Positions 28,447-37,797 of a DNA stretch of 64,000 nucleotides are shown here, in pieces. The DNA lies in NCBI RefSeq assembly GCF_003261055.1, contig NZ_CP030073.1:868001-932000 (forward strand), in the 5' to 3' direction. The notes beneath the pieces were generated by a model. It did not search any database. It saw nothing but the letters and a program-made list of their open reading frames with translations, and was not told the DNA's origin. Position 1 is the first letter of the stretch. Each line of letters starts with the position of its first letter. The position numbers and the translations under genes are program-made. This DNA comes from Streptomyces cadmiisoli (GTDB taxonomy: Bacteria > Actinomycetota > Actinomycetes > Streptomycetales > Streptomycetaceae).

Positions 28447-29850
28447 GTGATGGCGATTCCGACGTTTGGGCCCAACGCGGTCGACTGGGAAACCCGCATC
28501 GACATGAACAGGCTCCGCGACGAGCGGCTGGCCCGCCTCCGCGCGTCGCTGGAGCAGTCCGACGTCGGTGCCGTCCTGGCATTCGACTTCTCCAACATCC
28601 GCTACATGACGTCGACACACATCGGCACCTGGGGCATCGACAAGATGATCCGGTTCTCCCTGCTGGTCAGGGGAGGCGAGCCGATCGTCTGGGACTTCGG
28701 CTCGGCCGCCAAGCACCACCAGCTCTACAACCCCTGGCTGGACTACTCGAACGCCCACGCGGACGGCGATCCGCACGGAGCGCACCACGGAGCCGATCCC
28801 CGCAACCCGAGCGGCGCCCGCGCCGGCATCTCGACCTTGCGCGGCGCCATCAACCCGCTGGTGGGAATGGCCGACTCCGTCGCCCAGAAGATCAAGCGCG
28901 AGCTCGAACTCTACGGCCTTCTCGGTGAGCCCCTCGGCGTCGACGTGATCGAGCTGCCGGTCCTGGCGGCCCTCCAGAACGCGGGCATCACGGTGGTCGA
29001 CGGCCAGCAGGTGTTCCTGGAGGCCCGGCGCATCAAGACCCGCGACGAGATCAGCCTGCTCACCCACGCCTGCTCGATGGTCGACGCCGCCTACGAGAAC
29101 CTCTACGAGTTCCTGCGGCCGGGCGTGCGCGAGAACGAGTGCGTGGGTGTGGTGGCCAAGACCCTCTACGACCTCGGCTCGGAGTTCGTCGAAGGCGTCA
29201 ACGCGATCTCCGGCGAACGGTGCGCGCCCCACCCCCACGTCTTCTCGGACCGGATCGTACGGCCCGGAGACCCGGCGTTCTTCGACATCCTGCACAGCTA
29301 CAACGGCTACCGCACCTGCTACTACCGCACGTTCGCCGTCGGCAGCGCCTCCTCCGCCCAGCGCGACGCCTACACGCGGTGCCGTGAGTACATGGACGAG
29401 GCGATCAGCCTCGTCCGGCCCGGGGCCACGACCGCGGACATCGTGTCGGTGTGGCCGACGGCGCAGGAGTTCGGATTCGCCGACGAGGAAGCCGCCTTCG
29501 CGCTTCAGTACGGTCATGGCGTCGGCCTGTCGATCTGGGAGAAGCCGGTGTTCTCCAGGCTGGTCTCCCTCGAGCACCCCGAAGTGATCGAGGAGGGCAT
29601 GGTCTTCGCGCTGGAGACGTACTGGCCGTCGAAGGACGGCTGGGGCGCGGCCCGGATCGAGGAGGAGCTCGTCGTGACCGCGGACGGCTGCGAGGTGATC
29701 ACGAAGTTCCCGGCGGAGGAGCTTCTCGTCGCCGGCCGGCGCTACTTCACCGTCTCGGGGCCGTTGTCGACCGAGCGCGACTCGCAGTCGCATCTCAACA
29801 CGGTCGCCGGGACCAAGTCCCTCCAGCACGACGCGTCCGCCGGCATCTGA
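28447..29850 (+). CDS. M24-fold (Xaa-Pro peptidase/creatinase-like) hydrolase with altered metal site
   Basis: 467 residues with the N-terminal creatinase-like domain and C-terminal pita-bread domain of family M24. Ligand positions FFD (first Asp), YGHGVG (His), ALET (Glu) and RIEEELVV (Glu) are present. In the segment HSYNGYRTCYYRTF the second Asp of the usual DxxRT reads Cys, so the dinuclear site is incomplete. Creatinases and other non-peptidase relatives also lose metal ligands, and DMSP lyase DddP is another M24 relative. The reaction is therefore open. GTG 28447 and ATG 28450 follow AAAGGA. A strong palindrome upstream suggests control by the XRE-cupin protein. Confidence 0.8.
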   Translation: MMAIPTFGPNAVDWETRIDMNRLRDERLARLRASLEQSDVGAVLAFDFSNIRYMTSTHIGTWGIDKMIRFSLLVRGGEPIVWDFGSAAKHHQLYNPWLDYSNAHADGDPHGAHHGADPRNPSGARAGISTLRGAINPLVGMADSVAQKIKRELELYGLLGEPLGVDVIELPVLAALQNAGITVVDGQQVFLEARRIKTRDEISLLTHACSMVDAAYENLYEFLRPGVRENECVGVVAKTLYDLGSEFVEGVNAISGERCAPHPHVFSDRIVRPGDPAFFDILHSYNGYRTCYYRTFAVGSASSAQRDAYTRCREYMDEAISLVRPGATTADIVSVWPTAQEFGFADEEAAFALQYGHGVGLSIWEKPVFSRLVSLEHPEVIEEGMVFALETYWPSKDGWGAARIEEELVVTADGCEVITKFPAEELLVAGRRYFTVSGPLSTERDSQSHLNTVAGTKSLQHDASAGI

Positions 29851-29889
29851 CCGGACCCCGGCCCGCGTTGTCACCCTCAGGGGCTGCCC

Positions 29890-29917
29890 GGTCCGGCCGT
29901 CGGCGGACGGCCGGACC
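29890..29917 (+). terminator. Hairpin terminator after the M24-fold gene
   Basis: Perfect 12-bp arms GGTCCGGCCGTC / GACGGCCGGACC with a GGCG loop. Confidence 0.75.
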
Positions 29918-30116
29918 GCTCCCGCGGCACGTACCGCCCGGCGTTCGGGACGGTGAGTGCCATGGACCCCAACACCCCCTGAAACAGCTGTATGTCACAT
30001 CTTCATGGGCTGCCCGGTCTCTCCGTACGAGACCCATCTCCACACGGAGTTGCGCCTGCTTCCACGCGCTGCCGACAGCGCAGTGCCCGAGCAGCCGAAG
30101 AAGAGGAGTGACCGCG

Positions 30117-30845
30117 GTGCATTCGCCCAACGCCGGCCCCCACGACGCGCTGACCCCGGAGAACGCCGTCGTACTGCTCGTCGACCACCAGCTCGGGTTG
30201 ATGCAGCTCATCGACGACATGTCTCCGGAGACTGCGAAGAACAACGTCCTCGGGCTGGCCCGCGCGACCAGGACTCTCGGCCTGCCGGTCCTCCTCACCA
30301 CCAACCGCGACGAAGGTCCGAACGGGCCGCTGCTGCCCGAGCTGGCCGCCCTGTTCCATGACAGCGAGGTCATCCGCCGCCCCGGTGTCGTCAACGCCTA
30401 CCGCTGGCCCGCTCTCCGCGAGGCCCTGGAGGCCACCGGCCGCAAGAAGGTCGTCGTCGCGGGCGTCACGGACGCGACGTGCCTGATCGCCTCCGTCGAC
30501 CTGGTCCAGGACGGCTACGAGGTGCACGCGGTCATCGACGCGTCCGGCACCGAGGCCTCCGGCCAGACCGTCCGGGAGACGGTCGTGGCGAATCTTTCGC
30601 AGGCCGGAGTGAACATCAAGACATGGTTCGGTGTGGTGGCCGAACTGATCGCCGCCCGGCACCGCGACGAGGCCCAGGGACGGCAGGTCGCCACCGACGC
30701 CGTGCACGACCACCTGCCCGGCGGGGACCGTCTCCTGGACACCGACATGGCGCATGTGACCGGGCGGACGGCCGTGCCCGCGTGGTTCGAGGACGGCGAG
30801 TCCGAGCCCACCGGCCGTACGCAGGCCCTGGGTCCTCAGAAGTGA
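30117..30845 (+). CDS. Isochorismatase-like cysteine hydrolase (YcaC type)
   Basis: 242 residues of the isochorismatase-like hydrolase family. The catalytic triad is visible as Asp in VVLLVDHQLGLM, Lys in GRKKVVVAGV and Cys in VTDATCLIASVDLVQDGY. The spacing and the SPETAKNNVLGLARATRTLGLPVLLTT helix resemble YcaC-like enzymes more than nicotinamidases. About 40 C-terminal residues (from DHLPGGDRLL) extend beyond the usual domain. The GTG at 30117 has AGAGGAG eight bases upstream; another GTG at 30108 overlaps that site. Isochorismatase-fold enzymes cleave amides such as N-carbamoylsarcosine, so it may act with the neighbouring creatinase-like protein, but this is inference. Confidence 0.85.
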   Translation: MHSPNAGPHDALTPENAVVLLVDHQLGLMQLIDDMSPETAKNNVLGLARATRTLGLPVLLTTNRDEGPNGPLLPELAALFHDSEVIRRPGVVNAYRWPALREALEATGRKKVVVAGVTDATCLIASVDLVQDGYEVHAVIDASGTEASGQTVRETVVANLSQAGVNIKTWFGVVAELIAARHRDEAQGRQVATDAVHDHLPGGDRLLDTDMAHVTGRTAVPAWFEDGESEPTGRTQALGPQK

Positions 30846-30883
30846 CCGGGTGACGTGGGCCCGTCAGGCTCCTCCGACCGATG

Positions 30884-30911
30884 GCCCGCGCGAGGCGCTC
30901 CTCGCGCGGGC
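30884..30911. terminator. Hairpin terminator between convergent genes
   Basis: Perfect 12-bp arms GCCCGCGCGAGG / CCTCGCGCGGGC with a CGCT loop, 38 bp after the isochorismatase-like gene and facing the convergent FHA gene. Confidence 0.75.
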
Positions 30912-31079
30912 GGCACGCGTCCGGTCGCGAGGGGCGGAGCTGCGCGCGGGCCGGGCACTGCGGCGGCTTCGCGCCCGGCTGCGGGGCCGGGCCTTCGTAC
31001 CGCCCCGCAGCCTTCCTCACTCCACCGGCCCGGTGTCCGGCCCCGCCGGACCTCCGGTCACGAGCGGGGGTCCCCCGGG

Positions 31080-33020
31080 TCACGCCGGGTCGAGGGCCTC
31101 CGGCTGCCGCGGTCCGGTCCCCTGGCCGCTCACGCGCGGATCCGTGGGACGGGCGACGAAGACCGGCGACTCCGACTGGTAGAAGATGTCGATGTCGGCC
31201 TCCTCACCGCTGACGATCAGCGTGTCCCAGGCACCGCTCTCCTGCAGGGTCCGCAGGGTGGACGGAGCGAGGGTGGACAGATGGCTGTACAGCTCCTCGT
31301 CGTCGGGCATTCCGGGCAGACGGGGAGCGAGTCGTTCGCGGATGGCGCGCATCCGGTCCATCAGGAGGTCCAAGTCGGGTCGGCCGACCTCGGCTTCGGC
31401 GGCGGCCCCGTCCTCGCCCATGCTGCGGGCGATGATGTCCTTGATGGCACGGGTCACGCCGACTTCGTCGGTGGTGACCATGGCGTTCCAGGCCCGGCTC
31501 TTGTGGCGGTACTGCAGCATGGACATCGCCGCCTCGTGGCGGATGAAGTCGGCGTCGCGCAGTGGGCGGCCCCGCCAGACCCGGCTCAGCGAGCGGGCGA
31601 GCGAAGCGGCCGAGGCGAGACCGCTGTTGAGGCCGCGTCCGGGCCAGAAGTGAATCGCGTTCGCCGCGTCGCCCAGCAGGAAGCCGTAGGTTCCCGGGGT
31701 CGTGGCGGTGGGGCGGGTCAGCTGGGCCGTGAACCGGGGCCGCTGCACCATGTCCAGCCGGAACGACGTGATGGCGGTGAGGTCGTTCTCGGGGACGCCG
31801 AACAGCCGCAGCCCCTCCAGGATCCGCTTCCACAGCGGCGAACCGCGCAGCAGGGCCGGCAGGAACAGGGTGCCGTGGGTCGGGCAGACGAACTCGTTGT
31901 CCTCGTGGCGGCTCATCAGGCAGGGCCGGGCGGCGATGCACTCCTCGAAGACCTGCCGGACGGGGTCGATGCCGATGACGTTGTGCGCTTCCTCGCGGGT
32001 CAGGCGCATGTTGAGGAAGCCCTCGCCGCGCAGCGAGTTGAGCAGGAACCGGTTCTGCGCCACGGTCAGCAGGACGCTCATCGGATCCGACAGCCGGGAC
32101 TTGACCCGCAGTCCCAGCACCACGTCCTGGAGGTGCTCCCCGTCCAGGGAGTAGATCGAGGCGTCGGCCGAGCCGAACCGGTCGGCGAAGTGCTCGCGGG
32201 TTCGGGACCTGCCGCCCTCGCTGATCACCAGCACGTGATCCTGCGCGAGCCGGTGCTCGTGCTCCTTGGGGTCGAAGTGCTTGGGCACGAGGTGGATCGC
32301 GGACTTGGCGTTCGCCAGTTCCAGCAGCTTGTCCTCGATGTAGGCGATCCGGATGTTGCGAGGCGGGCGGCCGTCCACGGAGTCCGGTCCCACGGGCCAC
32401 ATCTCGGAGTATCCGCCCGCGGTGAACAGCGTCGACTGCATCTCCTCGGTCAGCGCGAGGTACTGCCGGCTCTGGACGGTGACGACCTGCTGACGGCGGA
32501 CGTTGCCGTGCGACTCGTCCTTCCAGACGACGGTGGAGCCGTTCCTGATCCACCGGCCGTCGTAGACGGTGATGGACACCTTGCCCGGCAGCGCGCTCTC
32601 CAGCAGCAGGGCGAAGGCGAGGCCCACGGGACCGCCGCCGGTCACGGTCACCCGCAGATCGCCGGGGTTGGCCGAGTTGTCGGCGCGCAGCATTTCCAGC
32701 TGGGAGAGGTCCATGACCGTCTCCATGGCCTCCTGCGTCTCGAACAGAAAGGTCTCGTCGCCGATGCGTATCGAATCGCCGGTCGCGAGAACGTGCCGCG
32801 TGACGCGCCGTTCGTTGACGAAGGTTCCGTTCCTGCTGTTGCGGTCGTAGAGGACGAACGCGCCGTCCTCCGGAAGGATCTCGGCGTGGAGACGAGAGGC
32901 GCTGGTGCTGATGATGATGACGTCGTTGTCACTTTTGCGTCCGAATCGAATCGGAGCGCCGCCCAGAACCACACTCTGACCGGTGAAGGGACCCGTGCGT
33001 CCCACGATGACCGACGACAC
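31080..33020 (-). CDS. FHA domain fused to an FAD-dependent monooxygenase-like domain
   Basis: 646 residues. Residues 1-95 form a forkhead-associated domain: FGRKSDND (26-33), SRLHAEI (42-48) and NSRNGTFVN (61-69) are the phosphothreonine-binding positions. From about 122 a Rossmann FAD site follows (VTVTGGGPVGLAFALLLE, GGGPVG at 128-133), and the second FAD motif appears as FLLGDAANAIHFWPGRGLNSGLASA, a PHBH/squalene-epoxidase-like signature. So a flavin hydroxylase-type protein should be recruited to a phosphoprotein. The partner is most likely the Ser/Thr kinase encoded next. The GTG at 33020 is chosen because GAGGAG precedes it and the FHA fold starts there. FHA plus flavin hydroxylase is an unusual fusion. 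Confidence 0.85.
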   Translation of the reverse strand: MSSVIVGRTGPFTGQSVVLGGAPIRFGRKSDNDVIIISTSASRLHAEILPEDGAFVLYDRNSRNGTFVNERRVTRHVLATGDSIRIGDETFLFETQEAMETVMDLSQLEMLRADNSANPGDLRVTVTGGGPVGLAFALLLESALPGKVSITVYDGRWIRNGSTVVWKDESHGNVRRQQVVTVQSRQYLALTEEMQSTLFTAGGYSEMWPVGPDSVDGRPPRNIRIAYIEDKLLELANAKSAIHLVPKHFDPKEHEHRLAQDHVLVISEGGRSRTREHFADRFGSADASIYSLDGEHLQDVVLGLRVKSRLSDPMSVLLTVAQNRFLLNSLRGEGFLNMRLTREEAHNVIGIDPVRQVFEECIAARPCLMSRHEDNEFVCPTHGTLFLPALLRGSPLWKRILEGLRLFGVPENDLTAITSFRLDMVQRPRFTAQLTRPTATTPGTYGFLLGDAANAIHFWPGRGLNSGLASAASLARSLSRVWRGRPLRDADFIRHEAAMSMLQYRHKSRAWNAMVTTDEVGVTRAIKDIIARSMGEDGAAAEAEVGRPDLDLLMDRMRAIRERLAPRLPGMPDDEELYSHLSTLAPSTLRTLQESGAWDTLIVSGEEADIDIFYQSESPVFVARPTDPRVSGQGTGPRQPEALDPA

Positions 33021-33148
33021 AGAAACTCCTCGCGAAAGTCTCGGGTACCGGAGGAATCTCCGCACCCTGCGGTTGACCCGCTGCAGAAGTGACTCATGTG
33101 CCACCCCTCAGAACACCGATGCCGCGGGTTCACTTGACCGGTGATGCC

Positions 33149-33176
33149 CGAGTCCGACCATGACTGGTCGGACTCG
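33149..33176 (-). terminator. Hairpin downstream of the kinase gene
   Basis: Perfect 12-bp arms CGAGTCCGACCA / TGGTCGGACTCG with a TGAC loop, between the kinase stop and the FHA gene start. Confidence 0.65.
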
Positions 33177-33201
33177 TACTGGTGGAAGTATGACGGATGC
33201 A

Positions 33202-33234
33202 GGGGCTTGGCACTGCCGTGCTGTACCAAGCCCC
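33202..33234 (-). terminator. First hairpin downstream of the kinase gene
   Basis: Nine-bp perfect arms GGGGCTTGG / CCAAGCCCC with a 15-nt loop, 14 bp past the kinase stop. With the hairpin at 33149 it suggests that the kinase and FHA genes are mostly separate transcripts. Confidence 0.6.
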
Positions 33235-33247
33235 GACTTCCGGTGAA

Positions 33248-35209
33248 TTAGTGGCCTTTCGCCGCGTCACACGTCACCGAGAACGGCACGGAGTTGGACA
33301 CCGCGTCGAAGGGCGACTTGATCTCCACAGCCATGTCGCTGCTCAGCGTTCCCTCCCGTGCGTACGTCGACAGCCGCACGGTCTCCTTGTGGGTCGGAGA
33401 GCTGTCCTCCCGGAACGCCAAGGTCCGCCACTGCCGGTCGATCACGGTCCCGTTCGACGAGACCCACCGGTAGGAGAACTGGACGGGCAGTTCGGAGACC
33501 TTGAAGGTCGCGGTGAACACGGGGGCCTGCGAGTCCGCCGGAGGGCAGTCGCCGACGTAAGTGGTCGCCGAGCCCGTCACGGTGACCGAGACAGGCTCCT
33601 CGTTCTTGTCGTCCGGACCGCTGCCGGCCGCTTCCGTGGCGGTGTCCCGGGCCTGCCCCGTGGGCGTGGGTGAGGCGTCGCCCTTCTCGCCGTCGCCGCG
33701 GTCCATCAGCGCGTAGCCGATGCCTCCGGCGAGCACGACGACCGCGGCTGCTGCCGCCGCGATCACATAGCCGGTGCGCCGGCCCTTCCGGGCGGGGCCG
33801 GAACCCGGCTCTCCGGCACCGATCACCTGCTCGGGTGCCGCCGGGGAGTGGAACGCCGGGGCGGCGACCGTCGGTTCGGACATCGACGGCGGCGCCCCGA
33901 AAGCGGAGGGCGACTGCGCGGTGGCCTCCGCCGGGTGATGCGGCGCGGTGGAAGAGGAGGGCGCGCCGGGGGCGGCAGGGCCCTGCGCGGTGGGCGCGTT
34001 CGAGGTCTCCGCCGGAGCGCCCGGAGTCGGGGAGCCCGACTCCGCCGTGGCCGTCTGTGCGATGCCGGGGACTCGGGGCTGTCCCGGGGCGGTGTCGCCC
34101 GCTGTGGGCCTGGCTCCGTCGGCCGTGGGCGCCTCGGCCTTCGACGTCGTCTCGGGTTCCGGGACGGGCAGGCGCGGATCGCGGATGACCGTACCCGCGG
34201 CTGCGGCGGTGGGTGCCTCGGCCGATGCCGGGGGGACGGTCTCGTCGAGCGGCGACACAGCGGTGGGCTGCCCGACCGCGGTCTGCTGCACGGTGGGCCG
34301 TACTTCCTCGGTCGGCGAGGGCAGTCCGACGGTCGGCGAGGGCACGGTGGAACCGGAGGCAGCGATGTCGGCCGCGGCCAGGCGCAGTTCCTCCCCGGCC
34401 TGTTCGGCTGTCATCCGAACGACGGGGTCCTTGTGCATCAGACCCTTGATCACGGAGGCGAGGGGTCCGGCCCGGTGCGGCTCGGGCAACTCGTCGTCGA
34501 CCACCGCGCGCAGGGTGGCCAGAGCACTGGTCCGCCGGAAGGGCGAACGGCCCTCCACGGTTGCGTAGAGGAGCGCGCCGAGGGACCACAGGTCCGATGC
34601 GGCGCCGGGGTTCTGGCCCAGGGCCCGCTCCGGTGCCAGGTACTCGGGGGAGCCGACGACCTCGCCGGTCATCGTCAGCGCGGTATCCCCCTCCACGGCG
34701 GCGATGCCGAAGTCGGTGAGCACGACCCGGCCGTCGTCGGAGAGCAGGACGTTGCCCGGTTTCACATCGCGGTGCAGCACTCCCGCGTCATGCGCCGCGC
34801 GCAGCGCGGCCAGCACCTCGGCACCTATGCGCGCGGCTTCCCGCGGTGGGAGGGCACCCTGGGAGACGATCGCGTCGGCCAGCGAGCGGCCGCGGACGAA
34901 CTCCATGATGATCCAGGGCCGGCCGTCATGGGTGGCCACGTCGTGGACGGTCACCACACCGCGGGAGCTGATGCGCGCCGCCGCCCATGCCTCCCGCTCC
35001 AGGCGGGTGTACATCCGCTCGACCTGCACCTCGGCCAGCCCGACGGGAGCACGTACCTCCTTGACGGCGACCTCGCGATGCAGTGACTCGTCGCGGGCGC
35101 GCCAGACGACGCCCATTCCGCCCTCGCCGAGCCGGGACAGCAAGCGGTAACGACCGGCGACCAGTCGTTCGTCACCCGAGTCCGGCGACGCCTTGTCCTG
35201 GTGGTCCAT
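33248..35209 (-). CDS. Membrane Ser/Thr protein kinase (PASTA-less PknB-type)
   Basis: 653 residues. Hanks-type kinase domain 20-290: GEGGMG (28-33), ATP-binding Lys50 (VAVKEV), HRDVKPGN (catalytic loop from 146), DFG (166-168) and a complete activation segment with APE (LAPERA). A long Pro/Ala/Thr-rich juxtamembrane region, possibly an autophosphorylation zone read by the adjacent FHA domain, leads to one transmembrane helix (about 480-502) and a 150-residue extracytoplasmic domain with two Cys (DCPPAD, VTCDAA) and no PASTA repeats. That outer domain is probably the sensor. ATG at 35209. The FHA-flavoprotein gene lies downstream and a PP2C-type phosphatase gene upstream. Confidence 0.92.
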   Translation of the reverse strand: MDHQDKASPDSGDERLVAGRYRLLSRLGEGGMGVVWRARDESLHREVAVKEVRAPVGLAEVQVERMYTRLEREAWAAARISSRGVVTVHDVATHDGRPWIIMEFVRGRSLADAIVSQGALPPREAARIGAEVLAALRAAHDAGVLHRDVKPGNVLLSDDGRVVLTDFGIAAVEGDTALTMTGEVVGSPEYLAPERALGQNPGAASDLWSLGALLYATVEGRSPFRRTSALATLRAVVDDELPEPHRAGPLASVIKGLMHKDPVVRMTAEQAGEELRLAAADIAASGSTVPSPTVGLPSPTEEVRPTVQQTAVGQPTAVSPLDETVPPASAEAPTAAAAGTVIRDPRLPVPEPETTSKAEAPTADGARPTAGDTAPGQPRVPGIAQTATAESGSPTPGAPAETSNAPTAQGPAAPGAPSSSTAPHHPAEATAQSPSAFGAPPSMSEPTVAAPAFHSPAAPEQVIGAGEPGSGPARKGRRTGYVIAAAAAAVVVLAGGIGYALMDRGDGEKGDASPTPTGQARDTATEAAGSGPDDKNEEPVSVTVTGSATTYVGDCPPADSQAPVFTATFKVSELPVQFSYRWVSSNGTVIDRQWRTLAFREDSSPTHKETVRLSTYAREGTLSSDMAVEIKSPFDAVSNSVPFSVTCDAAKGH

Positions 35210-35685
35210 TGGGGCCCTACTCCCTGTCTTCCATGACCGGCTGAGGAGTGGCGACTCCCGTCCAGGTGGCCTGCCGGGCCGTCCCCCGCCCCAATCTTCT
35301 TGCTGTCTGCGCCGTTCGCCGACTTCACCAGCGGCCCAACGACGTTTCCGACCGCCGGGACACAAACGAAGTCGCCGAACCTTCCTGCCGAGGTGGGCTT
35401 CCTTCGGTCCACGGACGACAGGACAACGCGCACCGGACCTCACCTGCCGCCCCTGAGTACTGTCCGGAAGGGCAGACGAAGTGTCCGTGCGGCTGTCCAC
35501 GAAGGCAACACACCGCGCAACAGTATGATCAAAGGCCTGATGTTCGTAAAATCCGCGCCGGGTGCCCGTACTTGACCACACCTCTCGGAAAGCCGTCGCA
35601 CGACGGCCGGCCCGGGGCGGGGCGGGACACCCGCCGGGTGCAAACGCCCGAGGGCAGCGCCGCACGACGAGAGCCTGACCGCGGC
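35210..35685. other. Intergenic region upstream of the kinase gene
   Basis: 476 bp between the kinase start and the phosphatase stop, both on the minus strand. It should carry the kinase promoter. An AT-richer patch lies at about 35510-35560. Translated frames here are weak and I call no gene. Confidence 0.4.
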
Positions 35686-37797
35686 TCACGTCGCCGTGTG
35701 GATCAGGAGCATGGCGATGTCGTCGGTACGCGGGACGCTGCGCAGGCCGTGGTGCAGGAGCGTGTCGATGAGCGCTTCCAGGTCGTCGTCCCGCGCCCGG
35801 GCGAATCGGTCGGCGAGGGACACGATGGCACGGTTGATATCGGCGCCGGGTACTTCGACGAGGCCATCGGTGTACAGGGCGATCGTGGTGCCCGGGGGCA
35901 GCGGGATCTCCACGGTGGAGTACTCCGCGTCCGCGGTGACGCCGAGCAGCGGGCCCGCGGGAAGTTCGAGGATCTCGGTGCGGCGGTCGGGGTGGCGCAG
36001 CAGGGGTGGCAGGTGGCCGGCCGTGGCCAGACGGGCGCTGCCGCCGGCCAGGTCGAGATGTACGTAGAGGCAGCTCGCAAACAGTCCCGAATCGAAGTCG
36101 TACATCACCTGGTTGGTGCGGGCCAGGAGTTCGTCGGGCCGCATGCCCGCCATGGCCTGTGTGTGGACGGCGGTGCGGAGTTGGCCCATGAGGGCGGCGG
36201 CCTGGACGTTGTGGCCCTGGACGTCGCCGATGGCCGCCGCGGCACTGGCGGGGCCGCAGCGGATGAGGTCGTAGAAGTCACCGCCGACATCCATGCCGTG
36301 TCCGGCGGGGAGATAGCGGGCGGCGGTCCTCAGTCCTGGGACGTCGGGCAGCCTGTGGGGCAGAAGTCCGTTCTGAAGGGTGCGCGCCAGATTGTCCTTG
36401 GCGTCGTAGAGGCGGGCCCTGTCCAGCGCCTGGGCGATCAGTCCCGCCACGGACACGAGGAGGTTGCGCTCCGTCGGCGGGAAGTGCCGCGCCTGATCGT
36501 AGGACAGCACCAGGATCCCGACGGGACGACCGCAGATGAGCAGCGGCAGGAACGCCCACGCGTCCCTGTCGCCGTAACGGACGGCGTCCGGGTAGGCGCG
36601 CTTGAACTCGGCGAAGCTGGTGAAGAACAGGGGCCTGTGACTGGTCAGCGCTCGCGCGGGCGGACTGCCGGCCGCCAGGGACTCGCCGTCGAAGCGGGCC
36701 ATGAAGGCCGCGCTGTATCCCTGGTGGCCGACGACCCGCAGCCGTCCGTCGTCCGCCGTCATCAGGGCGAGGCCCGCCGCGCCGAAGGCCGGCAGGAGCT
36801 GGTCCCCGACCTTGTCCGCGACGTCTTCGACCCGCACCGTCTCGGTGAGGCTCGCCGCCAGATGCATGAGGTGGTAGATCGTGGTGGCTTCCGGTGGCTC
36901 CGCGAGGGATCGAACGGGTTGCTCGGTCCCGGCGGACGATGCGGTCCGGAAGGGAACGATATGGACACTGACGCCGGTGTCATCGGGGTAGAGCTGGAAG
37001 GACAGTCTCAGATCCGGTGAGCGCCGGGCGGTGAAATGGGTGGGCCGGCGGCTGATGACGGTGTCGCGGAATCGGTCCTCGAAGGTGGGATCGCCGAGCC
37101 ACTGCAGGCGCTCCCACGGGCAGGCGTCCAGCAGGTCGACGGCGGGCGCGCCGAGCAGGTCGGCCGCCGTGTCGTTCAGGAAGGTGATCCGGCCTTCCAG
37201 GTCCAGTGACACGGCGCCGGGCAGACGGACGGCGAAGTCGTAGGCGGCCAGGGCCTCGGCCCGGTCCGGAGTGCGCAGACGTACCGGTTCCAGAAGCACC
37301 GGCCGGATCCCGGGAAGGAGCGGGTCACCGCTCTTCGCCCCGCGCTGAAGCACGAGGCCCGCCTGCCGGCAGAAGGTGTCGAGGACTTCGCTCTCCTCCC
37401 GGCGCAGGTGCGTGGAGTGCGACGACGGCCACAGCAGGCAGACCGTACCGAGAACGGCGTCACCGACGATGATCGGAGACGCGGCCACGGTGTGGTCGGG
37501 CACCACAAGAGCGAGCCTCGGATAGTTGAGGGCCATCTCCTCGGAGCTGCCGACCCAGACCAGGCGCCTCTCCCGCGCCGCTTCGGCCGCGGGGATCGAC
37601 TCCTCCATCCTGATCCGGGACCACGGGGCGGCGATGCCCCAGGGGGACCCGTAGAGCATCGCCAACTGAAGAACCGGTTCCCCCGGCGGCAGGAGGAACA
37701 GCATGCCCCCCGAGGCACCGGCGTCCTGGACCAGACCGCGGAAGAGGGTGGCCAGGTCGTCCCAGTCCCCAGCGGGACCGGAGGCAGCAGAAGACAC
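35686..37797 (-). CDS. GAF-PAS-GAF-SpoIIE type PP2C phosphatase
   Basis: 703 residues: an N-terminal GAF-like sensor (about 15-150), a PAS-like segment (about 185-275, GRITFLNDTAADLLGAP), a second GAF (about 305-460) and a C-terminal SpoIIE/RsbU phosphatase. The metal-binding residues are intact: VGGDFYDL, AIGDVQGH, LYTDGLVE and TDDIAMLL. It should dephosphorylate Ser/Thr phosphoproteins, classically anti-anti-sigma factors, and is cytosolic. GTG start with AGAGG upstream. Next to a kinase and an FHA protein it may supply the phosphatase arm of the same circuit. Confidence 0.88.
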   Translation of the reverse strand: MSSAASGPAGDWDDLATLFRGLVQDAGASGGMLFLLPPGEPVLQLAMLYGSPWGIAAPWSRIRMEESIPAAEAARERRLVWVGSSEEMALNYPRLALVVPDHTVAASPIIVGDAVLGTVCLLWPSSHSTHLRREESEVLDTFCRQAGLVLQRGAKSGDPLLPGIRPVLLEPVRLRTPDRAEALAAYDFAVRLPGAVSLDLEGRITFLNDTAADLLGAPAVDLLDACPWERLQWLGDPTFEDRFRDTVISRRPTHFTARRSPDLRLSFQLYPDDTGVSVHIVPFRTASSAGTEQPVRSLAEPPEATTIYHLMHLAASLTETVRVEDVADKVGDQLLPAFGAAGLALMTADDGRLRVVGHQGYSAAFMARFDGESLAAGSPPARALTSHRPLFFTSFAEFKRAYPDAVRYGDRDAWAFLPLLICGRPVGILVLSYDQARHFPPTERNLLVSVAGLIAQALDRARLYDAKDNLARTLQNGLLPHRLPDVPGLRTAARYLPAGHGMDVGGDFYDLIRCGPASAAAAIGDVQGHNVQAAALMGQLRTAVHTQAMAGMRPDELLARTNQVMYDFDSGLFASCLYVHLDLAGGSARLATAGHLPPLLRHPDRRTEILELPAGPLLGVTADAEYSTVEIPLPPGTTIALYTDGLVEVPGADINRAIVSLADRFARARDDDLEALIDTLLHHGLRSVPRTDDIAMLLIHTAT

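Noticed and set aside
28447..29850. DMSP lyase DddP assignment for the M24-fold protein
   Set aside because: The Asp cluster expected in DddP is not matched: one position is Cys and a second is not Asp, so only the fold is claimed.
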